Source of the DNA: Bacillota bacterium
Lineage (GTDB): Bacteria > Bacillota > Ch66 > Ch109
NCBI GenBank assembly: GCA_013178275.1
Contig: JABLWZ010000029.1
Coordinates: 1 to 53,685 of the forward strand
DNA length: 53,685 nucleotides
Direction: 5' to 3'
The notes below the pieces were generated by a model, which saw nothing but the letters and a program-made list of their open reading frames with translations, did not search any database and was not told the DNA's origin. Each line of letters begins with the position of its first letter. Positions within the stretch are counted from its first letter, which is position 1. Of this stretch, positions 7,809 to 16,182 are shown in pieces. A program made the translations under genes and the position numbers.

Positions 7809-8647
7809 AGCACCACCTCCCGGTGCCGGGCGCAGTGGCAGTTGATGCTGACCGCCACCGGCAGGCAGGCGATATGGGTGGGGTAGGTCTCGATGTGCAC
7901 CCCCAGGGCGGTGATCCGCCCCCCCATCCCCTGGGGACCTATCCCCAGGCTGTTGATCTGCTCCAGCAGCTCCGCCTCCATCTCGGCCAGCCGGGGGTCG
8001 GGGTTTTTGGTGTCCAGCGGCCGCAGCAGCGCCTGCTTGGAGAGCAGCGCGGCCTTTTCCATGGTCCCGCCGATACCGACGCCGACGATGATCGGGGGGC
8101 AGGGGTTGGCGTCGGCCCGCTCCACCGTCTCGACCACGAACTCCTCGATCCCGGCCGTTCCGTCCGCGGGCTGGAGCATCTTGACCCCTCCCATGTTCTC
8201 GCTGCCTCCCCCCTTGGGGAGCAGGGTTATCTTCAGGCTGTCGCCAGGGACCACGTTATAGAATATCACCGCCGGGGTGTTGTCGCCGGTGTTGATCCGG
8301 GGGTCCAGCCCGGCCACCATGGATTTGCGCAGAAACCCCTCCTGGTAGCCCTGCCGCACCCCCTGGTTAACGGCCTCGGTCAGGCTCCCTCCGGTAACCC
8401 GTATCTCCTGCCCCAGGTCGACGAAGACCAGTGCCTGGCCGGTGTCCTGGCAGAGGGGCAGCCCTTTCTCAGCGGCGAGGTCGACGTTTTCCAGGATTTT
8501 CTCCAGTATGTCGCGCCCCAGGGGGGATTCTTCCGCCGCCCGGGCCTTCTCAAGTCCCCGGCGCACGTCCTCCCCCAACCGGCAGTTCGATTCTATCGCG
8601 AGCCGGGCCACCGCCTCAACTATCTGCTGGTATGAAACCTCTCTCAT
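7805..8647 (-). CDS. class I (Fe-S) fumarate hydratase, alpha subunit
   Basis: About 280 residues after choosing the ATG at 8645-8647 (GAGG upstream). An upstream in-frame start would read into the repeat at 8671-8749. The motifs LPLCQDTGQALVFVDLGQ, NPCPPIIVGVGIGGTMEKA and the C-terminal THIACLPVAVSINCHCARH carry the three Cys expected to hold the [4Fe-4S] cluster. GGGSENMGG and GPQGMGG are typical of the subunit. It is the first gene of the fum-fum-rph-rdgB-yfcE run. Confidence 0.92.
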   Translation of the reverse strand: MREVSYQQIVEAVARLAIESNCRLGEDVRRGLEKARAAEESPLGRDILEKILENVDLAAEKGLPLCQDTGQALVFVDLGQEIRVTGGSLTEAVNQGVRQGYQEGFLRKSMVAGLDPRINTGDNTPAVIFYNVVPGDSLKITLLPKGGGSENMGGVKMLQPADGTAGIEEFVVETVERADANPCPPIIVGVGIGGTMEKAALLSKQALLRPLDTKNPDPRLAEMEAELLEQINSLGIGPQGMGGRITALGVHIETYPTHIACLPVAVSINCHCARHREVVL

Positions 8648-8670
8648 AAACGCCTCATCTATACTTCTTT

Positions 8671-8749
8671 TCTTCGCACTTCGAAGCAAGTGCAACTATT
8701 GCTTTCGCCTTCGCCAAAGGCTTGGCGTAAGCTCAGTTTTCTTCGCACT
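8671..8749 (-). repeat. dispersed hairpin repeat, copy R1 (partial, reversed)
   Basis: Read on the minus strand this matches the left part of the repeat family seen at 9755-9911, 29868-30034 and 35621-35728: GCGAAGAAAACT, then GCCAAGCCT, then TAGTTGCACTTGCTTCGAAG. It lacks the ATCGGAAAGT/ACTTTCCGAT hairpin. It fills the gap between fumarase alpha and murI. Confidence 0.7.
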
Positions 8750-8799
8750 ACCCGTCTTTGGTATATTATAGCTTTACCGTTATACCCGGTAAACAGTAT

Positions 8800-9603
8800 T
8801 TACAGGCGGACCTGCTCCACGCTGGTGATGAGGTCTCCCACCATCACCCTCCCGGACACCAGGAACGAGTCTCCCGGCCCGCTGGCGCAGAAGCGGTGCC
8901 TGGCAGGCCGCTCCCGTTCCCGGCTCAGCTGGTCCCTGGTCTTCAGGAGGTCGATGACCTCGTCCACGGTCTCAGCCGCGGGGTCGATGTACCGCACCCC
9001 GGGGTCGGTGATGTCCTTCAGCACCGGCAGGAGGAAGGGGTAGTGGGTGCACCCCAGGATGATGGTGTCGACCGCGCCCTCCCGCAGCGGCTGCAGGTAT
9101 TCTCCGCATATCCGCCGCGCTTTCGGCCCCTCCAGCTCTCCCGCCTCCACCAGGGGAACCAGGCGGGGGCAGCCCTGGGTGATGACCTCGACGCCGGGGT
9201 CCAGCTGCTTGATGGTCCTCGGGAAGGCGCCGCTCCTGGCGGCCGCCTCGGTGGCAAGCACCCCTACGCGCCGGCTGCGGGTGGCCTTCACCGCCCGCCG
9301 CGCTCCCGGGACTATCACCCCGACCACCGGCACCGGGAAGCTTTTTCTTATCGCTTCCAGGGAAATCGCGGAGCTGGTGTTGCAGGCGGCTATAATCAGC
9401 TTGACCCCCTGGTCCACCAGGAACCGGGAGATACGGTTGCCATATTCCACGATCTGCTCGGGACTCTTGTCCCCGTAGGGGACGTTGGCGGTATCTCCGA
9501 AATATAGTATCTCTTCCTCCGGCAGTTTTTCTATCAGCACCCGGGCCACGGTGAGTCCTCCCACCCCCGAGTCAAAGACCCCGATCGGCTGCTCGTTCGG
9601 CAA
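8800..9603 (-). CDS. murI: glutamate racemase
   Basis: About 267 residues. It makes D-glutamate for peptidoglycan. The substrate-binding start IGVFDSGVGGLTVAR, the first catalytic Cys in AACNTSSA (about 74-81) and the second in ILGCTHYPFLLP (about 182-193) are all present, as is YFGDTANVPYG. An in-frame GTG at 9612 overlaps the ribosome site AAGGAG; the TTG at 9603 has an 8-base spacer, so I chose it. It is on the same strand as the fumarase operon but separated by repeat R1. Confidence 0.95.
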   Translation of the reverse strand: MPNEQPIGVFDSGVGGLTVARVLIEKLPEEEILYFGDTANVPYGDKSPEQIVEYGNRISRFLVDQGVKLIIAACNTSSAISLEAIRKSFPVPVVGVIVPGARRAVKATRSRRVGVLATEAAARSGAFPRTIKQLDPGVEVITQGCPRLVPLVEAGELEGPKARRICGEYLQPLREGAVDTIILGCTHYPFLLPVLKDITDPGVRYIDPAAETVDEVIDLLKTRDQLSRERERPARHRFCASGPGDSFLVSGRVMVGDLITSVEQVRL

Positions 9604-9754
9604 CCCTATCACTCCTTAGAGTTTTTTAGATACGTTTTATATTATGTTCGGGTATATTTTTTTTGTTCACTCTGATAATGTCAAAAACCCTACAGTTTTC
9701 CATTATAGCACTAAAAGTGACATAGCAAAACTTGTCGACGTCAGGAGTCTAAAT

Positions 9755-9911
9755 GCACTTGCTTCGAAGTGCATAGTGCAGCTTTACGGTCGCCCGGCAT
9801 CCAACGAAGAAAACTTGGCTATCGCCAAGCCTCTAGCGCAAGCGATAGCCCTAGTTGCACTTGCTTGCATCGGAAAGTTCCCAGCATATACTTTCCGATA
9901 GCGAGAAAAAA
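9755..9911 (+). repeat. dispersed hairpin repeat, copy R2
   Basis: Modules in order: palindrome GCACTTGCTTCGAAGTGC (9755-9772); core from 9805 with GGCTATCGCC...GCGATAGCC (9-bp stem); a TTGCACTTGCTTGC spacer; hairpin ATCGGAAAGT...ACTTTCCGAT (10-bp perfect stem); and a GCGAGAAAAAA tail. It fills the 360-base gap between murI and the GerMN lipoprotein gene. The rest of that gap (9604-9754) shows nothing I recognise. Confidence 0.8.
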
Positions 9912-9965
9912 ACGGCTCGACTCGCGAACCGTCCTGGTCTTCTGTTGATCGGCATTCTGTCGTTA

Positions 9966-10559
9966 TTATTTGCTGATCAGGCTGCTGTCCCGCGCCAGCG
10001 GGTCGGAGATGATGACCCTGCCGCTCAGGGTGTCGATCTTCTGCCCGTTCACCAGTATCTGCACCCGCTTGATGGTGGGAAACTGGGTGAGGGTGTCCAC
10101 CACCGAGTAGACCGCCATGGTCTCCGCCATGGTGTCCAGAGTTTTGGCGCGGTACTCCTTGCTCAGGTCGACCGTGCACAGCCCGTCGTTGCGCACGCTG
10201 ATGTCGAGCAGCGAGGTCCCGGCCGGCACCCCCGGCGCGAGGCCGGATTCGGCGGCTGGCCCTTTTAACAGTTCTTCGACTGTCGCCCGGGCGATCCCCA
10301 CCACCTTGGGCACCCTCCGCTTCTCGGAGACCAGCTTCTTCTTGGTCTGGTCGACGAAGTAGAGTTCGACCGTTTCGGTGGGGCCTACCGGCTCAGCCTC
10401 CTGGATGTTGATCTCGGCGGGGGCGGACGCGGGAACGGCGGCGGTGTTTTTATCCCTGGAGAACCACCCCCCGGGAGCGGTGGTCAGCTTCGAACATCCG
10501 GCCAGGCCGATCGCGAACAGTACAGCCAACGTCAAGGCCAATACCCTTTTAATCCGCAT
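9966..10559 (-). CDS. GerMN-domain lipoprotein
   Basis: A 197-residue exported protein. The lipobox LAGCS follows a hydrophobic signal (residues 1-20), so Cys22 is the likely lipidated residue. The body from about residue 60 (VELYFVDQTKKKLVSEKRRV, then VEELLKGP, GTSLLDISVRNDGLCTVDLS) matches the GerMN fold found in spore germination protein GerM and many Firmicute lipoproteins. The role is unclear; such proteins often act at the cell wall. ATG with GGGAGG upstream. Confidence 0.85.
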   Translation of the reverse strand: MRIKRVLALTLAVLFAIGLAGCSKLTTAPGGWFSRDKNTAAVPASAPAEINIQEAEPVGPTETVELYFVDQTKKKLVSEKRRVPKVVGIARATVEELLKGPAAESGLAPGVPAGTSLLDISVRNDGLCTVDLSKEYRAKTLDTMAETMAVYSVVDTLTQFPTIKRVQILVNGQKIDTLSGRVIISDPLARDSSLISK

Positions 10560-10632
10560 AATGATACCTCCCTTCTGCTATATTTCTATAGCGCCGGGGA
10601 GGAATTTATTACCTCAACTGGATAAAATTTTT

Positions 10633-12423
10633 TTAGTCCTTCTGCATGGATATCCGCGACCGCTCCTCGGCCAGGACCTGGATCAGGGTGTCCCGGGTCA
10701 GGTGGTCGACGACGTAAAGGGTGCCGTTGCCGGTCTCTGAAAACTCCTTCAGGAACTCCCGGTTGGACCTGAGCCCGATGCAGACCAGGTGGGCCTTGGA
10801 TTCCGCCAGTTCGCGGGCCGCCCTCAGGGCGTCCGCCTTGGAGTCGAAGGTCCAGAGGGGATAGGTGGGCTCGCCGTCGGTGATCAGCACCAGCAGCGGG
10901 TTCTTGACCTTGGTCTCCCGGATGTGTTCCAGGCTTTTCATGATCCCGGCTGCCAGCGGGGTCATCCCCTCGGGCCTGACCGAGCGCAGCCCCGCCTTGA
11001 GCCTTTTCTGGTTGCGGGTGAAGGGCACCGCCACCCGGGCGGTCATCTCCTGGAAGACCACCACCGCGACCCGCTCCCGGGAGGACAGCACCAGGTGCTC
11101 CGCCAGCTGCCAGGCGGCCTGGCTCTTGTCCCCCTGCATGCTGGCGCTGCAGTCGACCAGCAGGCAGATGTCTATGGGGATGTAGGCCCGGGTGCCGTAC
11201 ACCTGGACGTCATCCTCGGTTATCTTCACGTGCCGTTCGCCTTCGCGCAGGCTCTTCTTGGCGGCGTGGATGATGGTCTCGGGGACCGCTATCACGCTGG
11301 TCCCCTCGCGGTCGCTGCGCGGCAGGACTTTCCGCTTGTTTATCACGTCTTTTTCCCGGGTCTCGGTCCGGCTGCGGGCAAACCGCTGGTAGCGCCTGGA
11401 CCCTCCCGGGAGCTTGCGCATCATCTTCCTGAGTTCGGCTTCCAGCTCCTGTTGGTTGAAGGTAAGGTACTCCCGCAGCTCTTCCCCCTGGTCGGTCAGG
11501 CTGGTCCCGAGCAGGCTCTTTTCGACCAGCCCCATCTCAACCATCTGGTCCACGAACTGGTCGGCCATCTTGTCCAGGCTTCCTTTGAGCTTCTTGGCGG
11601 TCTGCTGGGTGAACCGCTTGATGGGGTTGCCGCTCATTCCGTCCAGGAACTCCTGCACCTCTTCGATGCTGCCCATCCGCTCCGCCAGGGCCAGGACCAC
11701 CTGGTTCATGTTCTGGCGGCGGATCACCTCGTCGCCTTCGCGCTTCTTGCGTCCAAAGGTGGGGATGGCCAGTCCCTTGACGTTTTCCTCCTTCTTCATC
11801 CCTTTCTGGAAACCGTGGGTTATCCCCATGACCTTGCGCAGCTGCAGGCCCAGCTCCTGGATGGCGTTCTCCGAGGCCTCCACCAGGGCGGGAATCAGGG
11901 GATACCACTCCTCGGGCAGCTCCATCAGCAGGTGGACATGGTCGGAGAGGTCCTCGTCGATTTCGAAGCTCTCACCCATCCCCTTGGTCGCCAGGCGGTG
12001 GATGTACCCCTGCCCCTCGGAGGTGGCCAGCAGTATCCTCTCCCCCAGCTCTCCCGGCTGCGACATCCCGCCCAGCTCCCCCGGCATCAGGGGCCGGGGC
12101 TGCTCCCTCGCCTCCAGGTAGCTGTCCAGGGCGTGCCAGAGCTTGCGGGCCATGTAAGGCAGGGAAACGCCGGCGGGTTCGTGGTACACGTCGATATGCA
12201 CCACCTGCTCCGCCTCGGAAAGCTTCATCAGGACCTTGCCCGCGTCCTGCTCGATCAGTATTTTTACATGGGGAAAACTACGGGGGCTCTTCTGGTGAAC
12301 CCGGCGGCTGACTACCGCCGTCTCTCCCAGCCTAACCCCCTGATTTTTGTTGAAGTAGGTCTTAAGATAGTTGGCCAGGGTCACCCAATTGTCGTAGCGC
12401 TGGCTGTCCTTCTTGGGTCCCAT
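10633..12423 (-). CDS. VWA-domain protein, ChlD/CobT-like partner of the upstream AAA+ ATPase
   Basis: A 596-residue protein. The C-terminal ~180 residues form a von Willebrand A domain with the MIDAS motif DCSAS (Asp424, Ser426, Ser428) and ITDGEPTYP later on. The first ~400 residues are helical and charged, with no recognised domain. The gene starts 15 bases after the ChlI-like gene (10 bases from an AGGGAGGG site), so the two form a two-component ATPase/VWA machine like Mg-chelatase I/D or MoxR/VWA pairs. No tetrapyrrole or cobalamin genes are near, so metal chelation should not be assumed; remodelling of a metalloenzyme is equally possible. Confidence 0.85.
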   Translation of the reverse strand: MGPKKDSQRYDNWVTLANYLKTYFNKNQGVRLGETAVVSRRVHQKSPRSFPHVKILIEQDAGKVLMKLSEAEQVVHIDVYHEPAGVSLPYMARKLWHALDSYLEAREQPRPLMPGELGGMSQPGELGERILLATSEGQGYIHRLATKGMGESFEIDEDLSDHVHLLMELPEEWYPLIPALVEASENAIQELGLQLRKVMGITHGFQKGMKKEENVKGLAIPTFGRKKREGDEVIRRQNMNQVVLALAERMGSIEEVQEFLDGMSGNPIKRFTQQTAKKLKGSLDKMADQFVDQMVEMGLVEKSLLGTSLTDQGEELREYLTFNQQELEAELRKMMRKLPGGSRRYQRFARSRTETREKDVINKRKVLPRSDREGTSVIAVPETIIHAAKKSLREGERHVKITEDDVQVYGTRAYIPIDICLLVDCSASMQGDKSQAAWQLAEHLVLSSRERVAVVVFQEMTARVAVPFTRNQKRLKAGLRSVRPEGMTPLAAGIMKSLEHIRETKVKNPLLVLITDGEPTYPLWTFDSKADALRAARELAESKAHLVCIGLRSNREFLKEFSETGNGTLYVVDHLTRDTLIQVLAEERSRISMQKD

Positions 12424-12438
12424 CTCAGCCCTCCCTGG

Positions 12439-13704
12439 TTATCTCTCCGGGGGTTTCAGGTCTTTCTCGGTGCGGATAAGCTCGTCCCGTCCCATCTCTC
12501 CCAGTTTCCGCGCCTTCAGCAGGCTACCGGTGTCCACCCCCGGGTTCGCTTCCTCGGCCTTCTCCTTGCCCCCGCCGAAGATGGACTTGATACCGCCGCC
12601 CTTGGCTCCTTTTTCGGCGGCCTCCCTCGCGCTCGGCGCGGCCGGCGCCCCCAGGTCCTCGCCCCGATCCAGGCTGTTCAGTATCTTGGTCAGGGTGTCC
12701 ACCTCGACCCGGTGTTTCAGCGCCAGGGGCAGAACCTTGATGACGTCGCTGACCAGCACCTGGCGGCGTTTGCGCAGCACCGCGGAAAGGACCGCTGACT
12801 GCTGTATCCCCTCTATGGCGCGCAGGCTCTCGATGTGGTACTTCAGGTAGATGCGGGCTATGAAGCTGCGCAGGAAGTCGGGCATGGTGACTCCGTAATA
12901 GTCGCTGGAGAGCTTGGCGAACTGGGCCTTCAGGGTGCGGTCGCCTTCGGTGGATACCTCCCCGAAGCCCCCTTCACCCAGTCGGGACAGCTCGCTCTGG
13001 AGCAGTATGTCGGTGATCGACTCCAGGGTGTTGGGCCGGCCCATGTAGATAACCAGGTCGAAACGGTCGGAAAGCTGCTTGCGTATCTCTTCCAGCGGGC
13101 CCGGCTCTTCGTCAGGGTTGGATGCCGCCCAGACCGAAACCTGGACCGGTATCTGCACCAGTGGGATGCCCGCCTCCTCGATCTGTATCCGCCCCGGCTT
13201 GGTCCCCATCACGTCGAGCAGTACGTCGGTTATCTCCGGCGAGGTGTCCGCCAGCCGGTTTATCTCGTCCACGAATACTATGCCGCGGTGAGCCTGGGGT
13301 ATGACCCCGGGGAGTATCGCCGCTGTGGGGTTGGAAGGGTCGGTGATGCGGGCCAGGTCGATGCTGCCCGCCACCGTGCCGATCTTCGCGGAGTGGGATA
13401 TCTCCAGGAACGGCATCGGCACCATCTCCGAGCCTATCGTTTTTATCTCCTCGGGAGACAGGTGGGCGTGATTGGGGCAGTGGGGTTTGTTGGGGTCGCA
13501 GTTGTACAGACATCCTTTTATCCGCTCGATATCGGGAAGTATATTCTTGGCCGAACGCATAATCGTCGTCTTGCCCGTGCCCCTAAGTCCTTCAGCGTGG
13601 ATGTGAAGCGGGTCACCCCACAAAGAAGAGATGATCGACATCTCGACCATTTCAAACAGGGTCTCGTTGCCATAGTGTCTGGATAGGCGATGATATGGTT
13701 TCAT
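12439..13704 (-). CDS. AAA+ ATPase of the Mg-chelatase I (ChlI/BchI) type
   Basis: A 421-residue ATPase. Walker A is GLRGTGKTT (39-47) and Walker B is GIVFVDEINR (141-150). Between them lies the ChlI-type insert GCLYNCDPNKPHCPNH with Cys65, Cys69 and Cys76 and nearby His; Mg-chelatase I subunits share the GCP-x-NCDP pattern, but the third Cys and the His residues could bind a metal here. Sensor motif WAASNPDE (about 193-200). The C-terminal 100 residues are a Lys/Glu-rich tail. It is the first gene of the pair with the VWA protein; ATG preceded by GGGGGGAG. Confidence 0.85.
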   Translation of the reverse strand: MKPYHRLSRHYGNETLFEMVEMSIISSLWGDPLHIHAEGLRGTGKTTIMRSAKNILPDIERIKGCLYNCDPNKPHCPNHAHLSPEEIKTIGSEMVPMPFLEISHSAKIGTVAGSIDLARITDPSNPTAAILPGVIPQAHRGIVFVDEINRLADTSPEITDVLLDVMGTKPGRIQIEEAGIPLVQIPVQVSVWAASNPDEEPGPLEEIRKQLSDRFDLVIYMGRPNTLESITDILLQSELSRLGEGGFGEVSTEGDRTLKAQFAKLSSDYYGVTMPDFLRSFIARIYLKYHIESLRAIEGIQQSAVLSAVLRKRRQVLVSDVIKVLPLALKHRVEVDTLTKILNSLDRGEDLGAPAAPSAREAAEKGAKGGGIKSIFGGGKEKAEEANPGVDTGSLLKARKLGEMGRDELIRTEKDLKPPER

Positions 13705-13826
13705 ATGCTAACTCCCCCCAAAATTAAGGACGAAATCCATACAACCCGGTCCAATTTATCTATTCGACATCCCAGACCCTTTTCCTGCACTAAATCAGAA
13801 TGGTTGTAAAATATGTAACTAGCGCA

Positions 13827-14375
13827 TCAGCGTAATAGCGGTGATAATACTTTAAATTCGGGCGTCCCCGCTACTTGCAGCAGGTCGAACATGACAGTCT
13901 CGGTGTTGGTTATCACCGCGCCCTGGCTGCGCATCAGTTCGATGGCATTGAGGTAGTTGAGTTCGAAACGGGAATCGACCGCGTCCTGCACCAGGTGACA
14001 CTGGTACCCCAGCCTCAGCAGGTCCCGGGTGGTCTGGTAAACGCAGACGTGGGTCTCCACCCCGGTGACGATGATGTGGGAGCGCTTGACCTTCTGCAGC
14101 CACTCCAGGAGTTCGGGCACCACGGCGGAAAAGGTCAGTTTCTCCAGCTTGTTGACCACCAGTCCGTTAAAATCCAGCTCCTTGACCGTTTCTCCCAGCC
14201 CACGCACATACTGCTCGGTCAGGAACACCGGGATGTCCAGGGTGCGGGCGGTGGCCAATAATAAATTATTGTTCTTGATCAGCCTTTCCTGGCAGCGCAT
14301 CGACGGCACCAACCGCTCCTGAATGTCTATCAGCAGCAGTATGCAGTCCTCTCTCTTTAAATAGTAATTCTCCAT
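13827..14375 (-). CDS. isochorismatase-fold cysteine hydrolase (YcaC/nicotinamidase-like)
   Basis: About 182 residues from the ATG at 14375, chosen because GGGAGGGG lies upstream; a longer ORF to 14462 lacks a ribosome site. The catalytic triad is visible: Asp in LLLIDIQERLVP, Lys in NKLEKLTFSA, and Cys in TGVETHVCVYQT. The family includes isochorismatase, nicotinamidase and YcaC-like hydrolases of unknown substrate. The VETHVCV form is common in YcaC-like proteins. It is a stand-alone gene divergent from the radical SAM gene. Confidence 0.85.
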   Translation of the reverse strand: MENYYLKREDCILLLIDIQERLVPSMRCQERLIKNNNLLLATARTLDIPVFLTEQYVRGLGETVKELDFNGLVVNKLEKLTFSAVVPELLEWLQKVKRSHIIVTGVETHVCVYQTTRDLLRLGYQCHLVQDAVDSRFELNYLNAIELMRSQGAVITNTETVMFDLLQVAGTPEFKVLSPLLR

Positions 14376-14449
14376 CTGATAACCCCTCCCGGGAAGTTTG
14401 TACTTGTCTTTTATTTTAAGCTGTATGGTTAAAAATGAGAAGTTGTAAC

Positions 14450-14477
14450 TTGGTAATTTCAATCCTCATGGTATAAT
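14450..14477 (+). promoter_or_regulatory. SigA-like promoter for the radical SAM gene
   Basis: TTGGTA (14450-14455), 16-base spacer, TATAAT (14472-14477). It lies 38 bases before the ATG of the radical SAM gene and inside the divergent spacer with the isochorismatase-like gene. Confidence 0.5.
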
Positions 14478-14515
14478 TTAAGGACAGAAAATTTCCGCAC
14501 GGAGGGAATTCTTTA

Positions 14516-15388
14516 ATGCGCTACGAGGGGACCGTATACCGACCGCCCAGCGAGGCCAACAGCCTGCTGATCCAAGCCACTATAGGCTGCCCGCACAACA
14601 AGTGCACCTTCTGCGGCATGTACAAAAAAAAGAAGTTCCGGGTCAGGCCGGTGGAGGAGATCAAGGAAGACCTGCTTAGTGCCAGGGATCACTACGGTCC
14701 CGGGGTGCAGACCCTTTTCTTCCCCGATGGGAACACTATAGTAATGAAAACCGACGACCTGGTCGAGGTCATCGAATACGCCAGGAGCCTTTTCCCCTAC
14801 CTGGAGAGGATCACTGTTTACGGGTCGGCCCGATTCCTGGTCCGCAAACCGCTGGCTGACCTGAGGCGGCTCAAGGAGGCGGGACTGTCCCGCATCCACT
14901 CGGGAATGGAGTCGGGAGACGACGTGACCCTGCAGAAGATCCAGAAAGGGGCCACCTCGGAGGAGATAATCACCGCGGGTCTCAGGGTGAAGGAAGCGGG
15001 GATAGAGATCAGCGAGTACCTGCTGATCGGCATCGGAGGGGTCGAACGCTCGCGGGAGCACGCCCTGGGCAGCGCGCGGGTCCTCTCGGCGATAGACCCG
15101 GAGTATATCCGCATGCGCACCTATACCCCGGTGCCCAAGACCCCGCTGGGACAGGAGTACCTGAGCGGCGAGTTTCAGCTGCCTTCGCCCCACGGCGCCC
15201 TGCGGGAGATCCGGCTGCTGATCGAAAACCTGGAAGGCACCGGGTGGCTGCTCTCTGACCATATATCGAACTACGCGAACATAAACGGCCGTCTGTCCCG
15301 CGACCGCGAGGCCATGCTGGCCCTGATCGATAAGGCCCTCAGCATCGACGAGTCACGGTTCCAGGTCAACGACCCCCGTTACCTATAG
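14516..15388 (+). CDS. radical SAM protein with C-x4-C-x2-C cluster motif
   Basis: A 290-residue radical SAM enzyme. The cluster motif is CPHNKCTFC (Cys25, Cys30, Cys33), that is C-x4-C-x2-C instead of the usual C-x3-C-x2-C. SAM-binding features follow: a Gly-rich LLIGIGGVE region and FFPDGN. The family is widespread in anaerobes as an Elp3-type Fe-S oxidoreductase of unknown reaction. The ribosome site GGAGGG precedes the ATG. It overlaps the convergent DUF1285 gene by 6 bases at the 3' end. Confidence 0.85.
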   Translation: MRYEGTVYRPPSEANSLLIQATIGCPHNKCTFCGMYKKKKFRVRPVEEIKEDLLSARDHYGPGVQTLFFPDGNTIVMKTDDLVEVIEYARSLFPYLERITVYGSARFLVRKPLADLRRLKEAGLSRIHSGMESGDDVTLQKIQKGATSEEIITAGLRVKEAGIEISEYLLIGIGGVERSREHALGSARVLSAIDPEYIRMRTYTPVPKTPLGQEYLSGEFQLPSPHGALREIRLLIENLEGTGWLLSDHISNYANINGRLSRDREAMLALIDKALSIDESRFQVNDPRYL

Positions 15389-15784
15389 GGACTGGTAGCT
15401 GATAACCCGATGGCCGTCCTTCTCTACCAGGTATTCGACTATCTGCCAGAAGGCGGGTCGGGAGAACTTGCAGTCGCGCTCCCAGAACAGGGAGAAGTAG
15501 GGCACATCGTTTTCCAGCAGTATCTCCTGCTCCGGGATGGTGACCTCTCTCCCGTCAGCCAGGGTGCCTTTCAGACCGTCTTCCGACCGGGAGGTGGTCG
15601 TGATCACGAAGGGCACGTCCTGTACCGTAACCGGGACCTGCTGCCCCTGGAAGCAGATGTAGTAGGAGCCGTCTATCTTTTTTAGATTGGACGCGAGGAA
15701 AGAAACCGCCGGCAGCCGGAACATCTTTTCTCCGTTGTAGTACCACTGGCCGTCATGGTCGATCATGATATCTGACTCGGACAC
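15383..15784 (-). CDS. DUF1285-like protein
   Basis: A 133-residue soluble protein. The pattern DGQWYYNGEKMFRLPAV, then GSYYICFQG, VQDVPFVI and, at the end, KFSRPAFWQIVEYLVEKDG fits the DUF1285 family, though it is shorter than the usual ~180 residues. Function unknown. GTG start with GAGGTGA upstream. It is a single gene convergent with the radical SAM gene. Confidence 0.6.
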   Translation of the reverse strand: MSESDIMIDHDGQWYYNGEKMFRLPAVSFLASNLKKIDGSYYICFQGQQVPVTVQDVPFVITTTSRSEDGLKGTLADGREVTIPEQEILLENDVPYFSLFWERDCKFSRPAFWQIVEYLVEKDGHRVISYQSL

Positions 15785-15867
15785 TGAACGTCACCTCAGT
15801 TATGTGATTCGACAAACCGGGTCGGTTTTCCTACCGATAAGAGTGCTAAATCAATGGGAGTGATGAT

Positions 15868-16149
15868 ATGGTTATCGGTGTCTGTACGGTGGACCTGTAC
15901 CTCCCCACCACCCATTCGCTGAAGGACAAGCGGCGGATCATCAAGAGCGCGGTGGAGAGGATCCGGTCCCGGTTCAACGTTTCGGTGGCGGAGGTCGAAC
16001 ACCAGGACCGTTGGGGTCAGGCCCAGATAGCGATGGCCGCGGTAAGCAACGAGACGGCTCACGTGCAGCAGGTCTTGAACGCGGCGGTGAAGGTTTTCGA
16101 CAACTACTCGGAGGCGGAAGTCACCCAGGTCTCGTTTGAGATGCGCTGA
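15868..16149 (+). CDS. DUF503 (YlxP-like) protein
   Basis: A 93-residue protein with the DUF503 signature: an N-terminal beta strand VIGVCTVDLYLP, then HSLKDKRRIIKSAVERIRSRFNVSVAEV, and a QIAMAAVSN strand. YlxP-like proteins lie near infB/rbfA in many Firmicutes and may touch ribosome biogenesis; here it heads a small operon with DegV and DUF896. GGGAG precedes the ATG. Confidence 0.9.
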   Translation: MVIGVCTVDLYLPTTHSLKDKRRIIKSAVERIRSRFNVSVAEVEHQDRWGQAQIAMAAVSNETAHVQQVLNAAVKVFDNYSEAEVTQVSFEMR

Positions 16150-16182
16150 GCGCCCGGGACCTCAGTTCGAAAGGATAACGGT

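Noticed and set aside
7781..8635. 284-residue plus-strand ORF opposite fumarase alpha
   Set aside because: Shadow frame, rich in Gly, Pro, Leu and Gln, with no recognisable domain, while the minus strand encodes fumarase.
8671..9911. Small RNA-coding genes or tRNAs in the hairpin repeats
   Set aside because: Stems are present but no cloverleaf, and the modules recur unevenly. Treated as repeats instead.
10789..12798. 669-residue plus-strand ORF opposite the VWA gene
   Set aside because: It is a shadow: GC-rich third positions on the coding minus strand keep the opposite frame open. The VWA and ChlI-like proteins on the minus strand have real motifs.
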